Origin: Hyparrhenia diplandra
Lineage: Eukaryota; Streptophyta; Magnoliopsida; Poales; Poaceae
Direction of reading: 5' to 3'
DNA: 64,000 nt
Assembly (NCBI GenBank): GCA_015847255.1
Contig: JADLZK010009294.1
Location: 124,001 to 188,000 of the forward strand
Position 1 is the first letter of the stretch. Each line of letters begins with the position of its first letter. Position numbers and translations under genes: made by a program. Below the pieces are notes generated by a model. It saw only the letters and a program-made list of their open reading frames with translations, was not told where the DNA came from and made no database searches. This document shows, piece by piece, positions 55,261-64,000 of the stretch.

Positions 55261-56270
55261 GCCGGGGCTGCGGCGACCTCGGAGGAACTCGAGCGGCCCG
55301 GGGCAAGCCGGCGGGGGAATTAGGTGCAGAAGGCTGCCGGCCCGTGTCACGTTCCAATTAGAGAACGGACGATAACTTGATTTCACAAAGGAAATCTCAA
55401 GAACAAAGAGCAATTGGGGACGCGGAATGGAGTAAGGTTGGGATGAACAAAGAATTGGGCAGGGAATCTAGAGTTACGTTATGTCATCACCGCAACCGTA
55501 AGTGCAATCAACCTCTATTGTGGGTTTTGGCGTTGATGATAATCTAACTAGATGACTAATGAGATTTATCGAGATGACAAGCAAGATACACATTAAGGAA
55601 GATGTTGTAACCCTAACGGAGGAGTACCCCAATTCGATTGACGGGACGGTATTCCAAGAAAAGGAGGTTTATATTCTTTTATATTTTAAATTTGAGTATA
55701 GGACACGCCGCACTATTAAGAGGGATTAGAACCATCGTGTCAAAGCGTGCAACCAAGTGCTCATTTCTATACCACATAACCTCCAAGCTCCCAACCAAGT
55801 TAGAGTTCAAACAACTTTCAAATTCCGGTGATTTTGATCCGAGCGGGCAAAGCTCTTTCGGGGGCGATGTCGCTATGCGGCGGTGCCGCTCGATTATTTT
55901 GCTAGCGACCGCCGCACTTAATCGACCATTGGGAGTGAAGGAGTATTTATACCTTTCTCACTCCTCCCCAACGGTTACCTCTTCTTCCACCTCGGGCATT
56001 TCGACGTAAAACACCATCAAGTGCTCTTTCTCTCTCCCTCCATTGTTGCTCCCACTCCCTCAAGCTTTCCTTTGATTTCCACCATCAAATCTTGAGAGAA
56101 AAGGCAAAGAAACTTCGATTGGAGAAGAGTCTCACCGATCTTCATTGTTAGAAGCACTTGGTTCGCACTTTGGTCGGGCGGTTTTGGTTCTTTACTCTTG
56201 GAGCTTTGCTCCTAGCCGCCTAGTGCATCGCCCTTGAGCTTGCCAACTCGTGTAGCAGCCTAGGGAGGTT
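55261..56270. other. Repeat-like sequence left of the CACTA element
   Basis: 55515-56270 reads like part of a retrotransposon LTR (TGTGGGTTTTGGCGTTGATGA near 55519; TAGCCGCCTAGTGCATCGCCC near 56212), cut by the CACTA element. A 123-codon plus frame (55638-56009) has no support. Confidence 0.4.
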
Positions 56271-57531
56271 CACTACTACAGAATGGAACTTCCGTGGCGG
56301 GCATTTTGATTTTCCGTGGCGGCCATTGGGTCCGCCCGGGTTAGGGTCACGGTTAATCGAACGATTAACGCGGGCGACTCCATGCCCGCCATGGAAAGTC
56401 GATTAACCGCGGGCGGCGTTGAACAAAAACCGCCACGGTCATCGCTACGTGCCCGCCATGGTTAATTTATTAACCATGGCGGTTTTTTTAAAAGCCCGCC
56501 ACGGTTAATTAATTCAGGATTAAAAAAAATAATTCAAAAAATATTATAAAATTATAAATTAAGATTTAAACCACATATTAAATAATAAAATAAGAGAATA
56601 TTGACATAAATCTTGAACATGCATGACAAGTTAACATTCGCCTAACATGGACATTCAATTAAGCACTTAGAGTTTAAAAGTGATCACCACACATCACAAT
56701 TTACAAAACTCAATCGAACGATCGATTGATCAATCAAGAGTTTAGGTTACAAATCAAGGTCATCCCACATATAGTCCTTCATGTCTAGCTTATTTCTCCG
56801 GTCCCGTAGTTCCCATAAGTCCTCATTTCTCGCAAGGTCATTTGTTAGGGTCGAAGAAACGGCCGGTAGGTAGCACAACGCCCTCAACGACGCCCCTACG
56901 GATGGCGCCAACCATTTTCTTGAACGTAAAGGTCGTCCAAGCCTTTCTTCCAAAAATCTTGCGTGGTTTTCTTCGTCATTTCGCGCTACGTAGTACGGTA
57001 CACGTCACTGCGGGATATGAACGCATGGGCATAGAAACCACACAAAGTTTGCCGCCGAAAGGTCGCTTACCGCCACGGCATGCACGATATATGTAAATTA
57101 AAATGGTTAGAATATTATGAGACCATTCAATATGGACGAGCAAACGAGAGTAATCTTTGCATATACCTCGTAATCTCGCCCGATCTTCATTTCGTCCTTA
57201 TGTTTTTCTTTGCGTATGCTCATCCTCCGATCCAATGACTCGGGGTCTTTCAAGTAATCCTTGTAAGCCCCATACGAAATCCCATAGTGTCATGACTTAC
57301 GTAAGTTTGTGGTATGAAATAGTATATAAGTGTCGTGACTTACAACCAAGGGGGCATGTTCAAAATGTTTGTAGAGGCCTTTTGGCGTATCATACAATGA
57401 GTCCAAAGCCTAAGGGCCACTCCATCCCGAGGGAAGATTAGCCAAGTAATCCGGTGGATAATGTGTGTGCCGTTGTTTCTATACCGGCCATGCTACACCA
57501 TTTTATTTGATTAGAGATAGATTCCAAGTGT

Positions 57532-60500
57532 TCAAAAAATAAAAAGTATTGCTTTTGACTTATTTGATATGTTGGGCCGCAATGAGACAACCGCCTCCGA
57601 TTTGATCTTCTTCATACACTTACGGATGTAGTCCGCCATCTCTCTAACTCTTGCATCGCATAATCTTTCATAGTGTTTATATTGTTCGGCCTTGCCTAGC
57701 TTCCTGAGCTCTTCTTTCCTCTGGCTCTCCATCCAGTAATGAGAAAATTCGACCACATCTATATACGCCGGACATAGAAACACAACCGGTTGATTCATCG
57801 TTTGGGCTATCAATGCTTGCATCCCTGTAAGGACATGTGGTCACGTCATTATAGAACAGGAGAGCTAGAATTAGTTGTGTACGAGCGCGTAATGATCGGT
57901 AAACAAACTCACGCAAAGATAGAGGGTGACAACGGATTGGTCGAGGTCCCTGGCGCCGTAGCAACCGCCACATTTCGTCGAAGCCTATTGGCGGTGAAAT
58001 GTCAAGTACAAGTGAAAGAGCTCTTTAGGAACCCCGAAATGGAACTCCCTCACCCCGATCAACTGCATGCTTATATAATAGGTGGAACCCGCGAGTGTCC
58101 CACTCCTCTTCCTCGATTAGCTGGCCCTTGGGCACCATGAACTTGCCAAGCTCAAAGTAGTCCAGGCGGATCCGGGCCGACCCATTGTCCCCGCCGATGG
58201 GTTATATAATTCCTATACGTATGAGATGTACGTTAGCATCTTCTAGCTACGCACGCATACGTAATATGTCCGGCTAAGTTTGGTTGAGATTATCACGCAT
58301 ATACGTACCTAGTACCGCCGGTCTTCACGGCCCGGGGGTCTCGCTTAGCCAATCGGAAGTCCTTTTCCTTCTCCGCTAGCTCCTTCCCGGCCTCCTCATC
58401 TAAGTATTTGTTGGTCGAGGGCAAGAACTTCCTCATCTTCTTTTGATAGCTTCTTCTTCTTCGGGCGCTTGGGGGAACATTCGACCTCATCGTCCTTCCC
58501 GACCGCTCTCGAGGCGGTGTTGAGAATCCTATGCATGTGGAATTGAACAACATTAGCCACCAATTAATGCATAGTACAAGTTAGCCATGTATTTTTGTTT
58601 CTATACCTGTCACATTTTCTGAAACCTCCTCGACCATTGGGCGCTTGAAGGGCGTGGGAGGGCGGCGAGCCCCCTTGTCACACTTAGGAGGAGGTGTCCT
58701 CTCGCCGTCGCCGTAACAGGTGTCTTGCCGCCGCCTCCTCCTTCCGGTTCTTCCGGAGGTGGGTTCAGGGACGAGGACTTCCGCCACCTCGGCCACCATC
58801 GTCATTGTTATGATCATCGTCATCGCCACCACCACCGGGGGAGAAGGAGGAGGGCTCGCGGCCGCTACCTTCTGGAGGTGGTGTCGTCGGTTTCCACAGA
58901 CAATGTCTTCCTTGTTCCATAGGTACTCCCCTCTCCTCCCGAAGGTCCTTGAGTCTTGTTTCTCCTTGTTCACCCGGGATATCGATCTCCTCATCACCCG
59001 TGCCCTGGGTTCTATGGATTCCGGATAAACGAAGGCATAGTCGGGTGGGACCGCTCGTTATTGTACAACATCTCTCTCCGTGGTGCGAGACACTATGGCG
59101 GTGGCCACCTCCTTCTTCTTCCCCTTCCCGCCAACGGGTATATAGAGCTTGCCCACCACGGGTTCGACGAGATCGTCGATTGGGTTGTTCGTAGCTCCAA
59201 AGACTCGTACTCACACCTTGGCTTCCTTGGATGTTGAAAGACCTCTTGTCGTTAACACCTCTTCTATTTTCTTCTCGACTATGTCCTTTATGGCTTCCTC
59301 ATAGCCTTGCATCCTAAGGTTTTCCTTGTACCGCGCCTCGTGTGGTAGTTGGCCGCGTCGGATGCCCAAGAATCCACAGATCTTCGGCTATACCTCGAGC
59401 CCCGGCCCCGAACTCGGCCCACGGTGCTCGGGTCTTCCGATTGCCTCGGTCGGCTCGTCGTGCTCCCTCCTAGGTTGGAACTCCCCGTGCGCCTTGGCCT
59501 CTTTGACAAGCATCACCTTCTTCTCTACCTCGTCGACCTTTGGGTCATTGTACTTGGACGTGCCGCCGGTCTTACGCTTCTTGGGATGACGGGCATAAAA
59601 GAAGTCACGTGTCCTCTCGGGAAGGTCTAGCAACGGATTCTCTATCCCTTTCTCGGCGCCCTCCCTTTCTTTCCGCCGCCATCCACCCTTATGACCAAAA
59701 TATCCTACCATGCCGAGGTTGTGCCTCGAGTTCGTTCTTCTTTGCGAGTTCTTTACCCATTTTTGACTTGGCCTCATACTCTTCGTTAGTCGTAAGGTTG
59801 ACGAACTCATCCCGCACGGGTTGCTTGAAGAAGTTGTAGGCTTGAAGTGGTGACTTGCCCTTCTACACATAGTTTATGTACAGATTGTTCCGCAGGGTGC
59901 GAAGCACTTTGCTTGCAACGGTTAGCACATACTTCTTGCATTTCTTTTTGTCAAGGCCCCGCCTCGGCCCCGGATAATGGAACAGGACTTTCACGCCTTT
60001 CCACACCTTCTTCTTTAGCACCTTCGGGACATTCCTCAAGTCTAGGTAAGTGATGGGTACAGTTTCCTTGGCTATAACGGAGATCTGGTTGCTATAGGTG
60101 GCCCTCATAGATTCTGGCTCCACGGGATCTCCATTCGGCCCTATCCTTAATATATATTACGCACCACCTCGGCTTTTCGGTGCCTCCCGTGGCCGGGCCT
60201 CTTTTTCAAGCCCCGACTTCTTGGACTTCTTGGAGGTGGTGGTCACCGAAGTCTTCGGGGTGGGACCGCATTCCCGCCCCTCCGACCGAGCTCTCTCTTC
60301 ACCAAACTCTAGACGCAGAGGCACCAATGGTAACTGCTACGACAACAACTAAAATTAGTCGTACTTACATGAGGCACACGACGTTGTGTTAGTCGTATAC
60401 TTACGTTTTTGGTTCCAGGCTGTCCACTCTGAGAACCCTGTGTGTTGGGCTCCTCTGGTTGCCAGTCCGGATCAATTTCTTCCTCCCTAAGACGTTTCTT

Positions 60501-60627
60501 CTGTGGCCTTGGGCTCAACTCTTCGCTCACGTATCCACCGGTCGGAGGAAGAATCGGACGTGGAGGCCACATCCTCCTCGCTCTGGCCACCTATTGCACG
60601 ATCTTTATCGGTTGGTTCGGATGCCAT
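57532..60627 (-). pseudogene. CACTA second-gene protein (non-TNP2), spliced and broken
   Basis: Starts MASEPTDKDRA at 60627; the first exon runs to a consensus donor (AAC|GTAAGT near 60406), changing frame once at the YVSEELSPRPQKKR block. Later parts: KVLFHYPGPRRGLDKKKCKKY (60123-59863, ended by a premature TAG), NLGMVGYFGHKGGW, LPERTRDFFYARHPKKR and NDPKVDEVEKKVM (59870-59388), and ARVREMADYIRKCMKK (57822-57532). This is the block order of the second CACTA gene common in grass genomes (a DNA-binding or accessory protein). 57823-59387 has further pieces with many frame changes. Confidence 0.7.
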
Positions 60628-61789
60628 TGGATTCTACGGGAACACACAGAGTATTTTATTATAGTAATTTATAGTGAAAGAGTAAAGTACAACGGTAGTA
60701 TGTAGTAGAGCCATCACAGAAAGTCATCTCAAAGTTTATTTATTGTATTCCTCTCATGATTACATATATAGTTTTCCATTTTACATAGAGTAGTTACAAA
60801 AAAACCAAAAATTTACAAAAAAATAGATAAAATAGGTACATATTTTCCTTTTTACATAGTACATACAAAAATACAAAAATAAAAAAAAAAAAATGTGTAA
60901 CAATACAAAAAAAGTGTAAAAAAAAAAAAAAAAGTGTAAAATGTGTATTTGGCTCAGAAGTCCCCAATCGTCCTTATCACATCGCGTCTAAACCGGTTGC
61001 TTGTATATGTTATACAAGCCGTCCTCGTTTAGTCGCTCACAAGTGTGGGGACATTTCATCATCGCGCCGCCTCGGCTTTGAAAAGATTCACATCATCGCA
61101 TATGCCATTTGCCTCGGGACTATTTATACAAATAGTTCGATCATCATATAAGTATAGAGAGTAGAGGTAGAAAAGAGGTACATGAGAGAGCCACCACAAA
61201 TCAAAATAGCTAGGACCGGCCGGCTCCCAAATTTCGACAACAGGATTTCAAGTTAATGTCAAATGCTCATAATTGTGTGTTAGCTAGGACCACCGCCCTA
61301 GCTAGGACATGGGAGACAAGTGTATTGGAGGGGCAGAAAGCCACTATATTCATGTCAAATTCGACAATAGGTTGCTAAATTCATGTTAATGTCAAATGCT
61401 CCCAAATTCAATAAAAGGCTCCCAAATCATAACAAACAACAACATGTATATGACCAGCGGGTATACGACATAGGATTTCGACAAAAGGCTCCCAAATTCA
61501 TGTCAAATCTTCGCTAAATTTGAATTAAACAACAAGATAGTACCAAGACAGTCCATTTTTCAACAAAATTTTAAACTAAACAAAGAAGACAAGTACCAAG
61601 TTCATCTCAATTTGGTTGGAGTCAACATCACAGCAATGGCATATGCTCAGTTCTATCTCGATTTGGCATCACAAAGATAGCATCATAGGCGGTAAAATGT
61701 ATGACTTGCAAAAGAACAAAAATGGCATCACAAAGAGCATCCCCAAAGAAAAAAAAAAAGGCATCACAAGTAGCATCACAGGCGCAAAA
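60628..61789. other. CACTA internal AT-rich region
   Basis: A-rich runs (60870-60940) and repeated CTCCCAAATTCATGTCAAAT wording at about 61380-61510. No coding sequence seen; probably 5' leader or intron of the second gene. Confidence 0.5.
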
Positions 61790-62520
61790 ACCTCACAGAC
61801 GGTGGACGGGGATGAGCTCCCAGTGGCGGCGGACGGAGAATCCCGACAAGCGGCTAGGGTTCCGGCGGGGTGGAGGTCCACGGAGGCCGGGAGAGGAAGC
61901 TAGGGCGGCAACACAGGCCCGGCTCGACGGGGGAGGGGCGAGGAGGAGGAGCGCGACGGGGAGGAGGCGAGGAGGAGGAGCGTGATGGGAGGCGGCGGCA
62001 GGGAGCACGACGGGCGGCGGCGGGAACACCCCGGCTAGGGTTTCCAGCCCCGGCGAGGAGGGAGGAGGTCCACGGGAGGAGGTGGAGAGAGAGGAGGACG
62101 TCGGCGGGAGGTGGTGGGGGGAGGAGCGCGACGGGGGAGGCGGCGGGGAGCACGACGGGGGAGGCGGAACACCCGGTGGCTAGGGAACCCCGCCCCGCCG
62201 AGGAGGAGGCGGGGGGGAGGAGCGCCACGGGAGGCGGCCGGGAGCACGACGGCGATGGCCGAACACCCGGTGGCTGGGGTTTCCTAGCCCCGACGAGGAG
62301 GAGGCGGCGGGAGGAGGAGCGCCCGCGGGAGGGGGTCGGGAGGAGCAGCGCCACGGGGGAGGAGGAGCGCCACGGAGAGGCGAGGGAGGAGGGCGGAGAT
62401 GGAGGCGAGGCGCCCGGCGGTGCACGAAGGACCCGGAGGGCGGCGGCTCGGCGGCGGCGGCGGGAACACGGCCCTCGCGGCCCTTTCGGGGAAGAAATGA
62501 GAGCGGACAAAGGACTTAGC
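61790..62520. other. Strongly purine-biased GC-rich region
   Basis: Plus strand is almost all G/A with C breaks (GGAGGAGG, GGCGGCGGC units). Both strands are open (plus 61870-62625, minus 61854-62669), an effect of codon-sized repeats, not evidence of genes. A TATATATA at 62540-62547 could drive minus transcription through it as a 5' leader. Confidence 0.6.
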
Positions 62521-62556
62521 CGCCCGGGCCGGCCCACGCATATATATAGGCGTTCA

Positions 62557-62638
62557 TTTTGCGTGGGCGGCATTTTACAATGCCCGCCATTTAATATATT
62601 TTCCGTGGCGGGCATTGTAAAATGACCGCCACGCAAAA
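62557..62638. repeat. Long palindrome, about 33-bp arms, 16-bp loop
   Basis: Inner arms CATTTTACAATGCCCGCCA (62571-62589) and its exact complement (62606-62624); outer arms TTTTGCGTGGGCGG and ACCGCCACGCAAAA extend it with one mismatch/indel. It carries the GTGGCGGGCATT motif of the element's left end. Confidence 0.95.
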
Positions 62639-62639
62639 T

Positions 62640-62810
62640 AGATTCAAAAATTGAATTTGAAAAATTCATATCAATTCAAATGTTCATTCAAAAATTCTGA
62701 AAAATTTTTGTGTGGCCTCCGTATGAGTATGTGTACCCATGAAAAATGTGAAACTTGAATTTTGATAGTTCTTGCGTGATTTAAAAATAGAGTATTTAAT
62801 TGACAAGTCG
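62640..62810. repeat. Stretch similar to the Gypsy LTR at 52735-52910
   Basis: Shares TATGAGTATGTNTACCCATG, GAAACTT...GATTTTGA and AGTTCTTGC(G/A)TGATTTAAAA with the LTR. A fragment of an LTR family inside the CACTA element. Confidence 0.65.
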
Positions 62811-62929
62811 GGACGTTTTCGAGCAAGTGCGGCGATCTCCAATACATTTTTAGTTCCATTACATAAATGTCGTGACATACATATTTGGTTCCATTACATA
62901 TTTGGTTCTATTACAAAAGGATCGACTTA

Positions 62930-63990
62930 TTTTTTTGCCGGGCCGCCACTGTCTTCTTCGACCGTCCGCGGCGGCACCGGGGCTTTGTCTTGGTCTTGAT
63001 GACATTCCCCACACGCGTGTCTCGACTTCCTTGATCTTGGTTGGATGATCGGTAAAGAGCGTAAACTCTACGTAGTTGTTGTACTCTTCAGGACTCTACA
63101 CTCCATCGGCTCCCACGATCCTTTGCTTCCCTCCCACGACCGCATGTAGTTGCTTTTTGCCCCGCGATTTGGGCACCGGTAGTAGGCTACCCGGGCCACG
63201 CGACTTGCGAGTACCCACTCATCATCTCCGCATTTCTAGCCGAACGGTGGTTAGCCCAACTTCGTCCATGTCAACCGCCGTTGGCTTGACCCATCGCACC
63301 GAAAATGGGTATCCGTGAGCTCTCTCGCCATAATCAAGTTCCCAAATCTCTTGGATTTGCCCATAGTATGTCTTGAGTTTCTTGGTGGCCATGTCAATGC
63401 CCACATACCGAACGCCGCCTCGTGGACGACTTTCTTGTTGTCCTTTTCTTTCGTGTGGAACCCGTATCCGTTGATGTCGTGAACCTTGCCATGTGATGAT
63501 TTGGCAAGATGGGCCGTATGCAAGCATCGATTCTTGATCTCTCCGCGTTTAGGGGTATCTCTTGTTCGTGGATCCACGTTGTGAAATTCATCCGGTGTTG
63601 TCTCGCACCACCCCTCCGTGCGCCGCCGCCACCAGTCGCGAATTTCCTCTAGATCCTTCTCAACCTAGTCTTCCATTGATACTAACGGTTCGAGAGCCGT
63701 CATGGGCTTCTTCAATTGTTTCTTGGTCTATATCGGTCCGCACTTTTCCTCCCCGGCGCAGCCCATCCCCGCGGTCCCGCCTTCGTGCGGGTGGTCGGGT
63801 AGGTTGATTGCATTTCCATCCGGGATGTATCTAGTGCAGCAGCTTAACGACCTCCTGCGGTTGTGTATGCCTCGATCATAGAGCCCTCCGGGTATGCACG
63901 GTTAAGGACGGATCTGTTAAGAGAGGACATGAACCGCTCGTTCGTCCACATCTCGTGCGGGTAGAGAGGCCCAGTTCTTCTATCCGATCG
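62930..63990 (-). pseudogene. CACTA TNP2-type transposase, C-terminal domains
   Basis: On the minus strand, NRAYPEGSMIEAY (about 63910-63870) matches the end of the DUF4218-type region that follows the TNP2 catalytic core. DUF4216-like sequence follows: NGYGFHTKEKDNKKV, ATKKLKTYYGQIQEIWELDYG and VRWVKPTAVDMDEVGL (63577-63222), in two frames. A basic tail (SPEEYNNYVEF, then VEEDSGGPAKK) ends near 62930. The catalytic core is right of the window. At least one frame break between 63394 and 63530 suggests inactivity. Confidence 0.75.
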
Positions 63991-64000
63991 ACCATGTGTA

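Larger units (their letters stand above)
56271..64000 (-). mobile_element. CACTA (En/Spm) transposon, one end in window
   Basis: The terminus CACTACTACAGAATGG begins at 56271, directly after GTT (possible 3-bp target duplication). Subterminal repeats of TTCCGTGGCGGGCAT / CCCGCCATGG type fill 56290-56510. Minus-strand genes inside: a second-gene CDS (60627 to 57532) and, further right, the C-terminal part of TNP2-type transposase (62930-63990). The other terminus is outside the window. Between the genes (62557-62638) is a palindrome of the same subterminal wording and an LTR-like stretch, so the element may be composite. Confidence 0.85.

Noticed and set aside
61854..62669. 271-codon minus frame and overlapping 251-codon plus frame
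   Set aside because: Both come from purine-biased triplet-like repeats; composition is Arg/Gly/Pro only and neither resembles a protein family.

Overview
The window is nuclear DNA of a grass (Poaceae). The evidence is spliced plant genes with GT/AG introns (calcium-dependent protein kinase, ZIFL-type transporter, kinase plus NB-ARC-LRR) set in transposable elements of grass type. I cannot name the species. No bacterial features are present. All calls come from reading the sequence by eye; no search was run.

Layout. 1-6714: 5' part of a decayed minus-strand Ty3/Gypsy chromovirus-like retrotransposon (integrase, RNase H, RT, protease and gag remnants, PBS, 2.9-kb LTR). It is inserted in 6715-10250, a decayed minus-strand caulimovirid-like (endogenous pararetrovirus) remnant that keeps a TATA box and a W-box-core array. 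10290-14240: a GC-rich exon followed by plausible splice sites, either a hypothetical or a non-coding gene. 14242-15112: a hAT non-autonomous transposon with a perfect 8-bp target duplication. 16004-20208: a minus-strand ZIFL (major facilitator) pseudogene with ten recognisable exons, the N-terminal half only. 20470-21485: LTR/gag fragment. 22902-24152: a tandem array whose ~145-bp unit contains a tRNA-Ala-like sequence.

26525-28822: a seven-exon calcium-dependent protein kinase (CPK) with two compensating frameshifts. Its 3' half and 3' flank are duplicated at 44068-47650, and that copy is interrupted by a poly(A)-tailed retroposon. Between the two copies, on the minus strand, lies a kinase/NB-ARC/LRR immune-receptor-like locus (42699 down to 30693). 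It is broken by many single-base indels and split by a 6-kb intron holding LINE and Copia debris. 47679-48446: a small intact two-exon gene (62 aa), the best intact-looking gene here.

49544-54790: a second Gypsy LTR (plus strand) carrying a nested solo LTR (50996-52670). 54890-55260: a broken gene fragment I do not recognise. 56271 to the right edge: a CACTA (En/Spm) element with a left terminus, subterminal repeats, a broken second-gene CDS and the C-terminal part of a TNP2-type transposase.

Most exciting items: the tRNA-Ala-like tandem satellite; two independent very short poly(A) insertions with target duplications; the kinase/NB-ARC/LRR arrangement bracketed by CPK copies; and the pararetrovirus-like promoter with a regular TTGAC array. 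Most genes are decayed, so functional co-operation should not be assumed.
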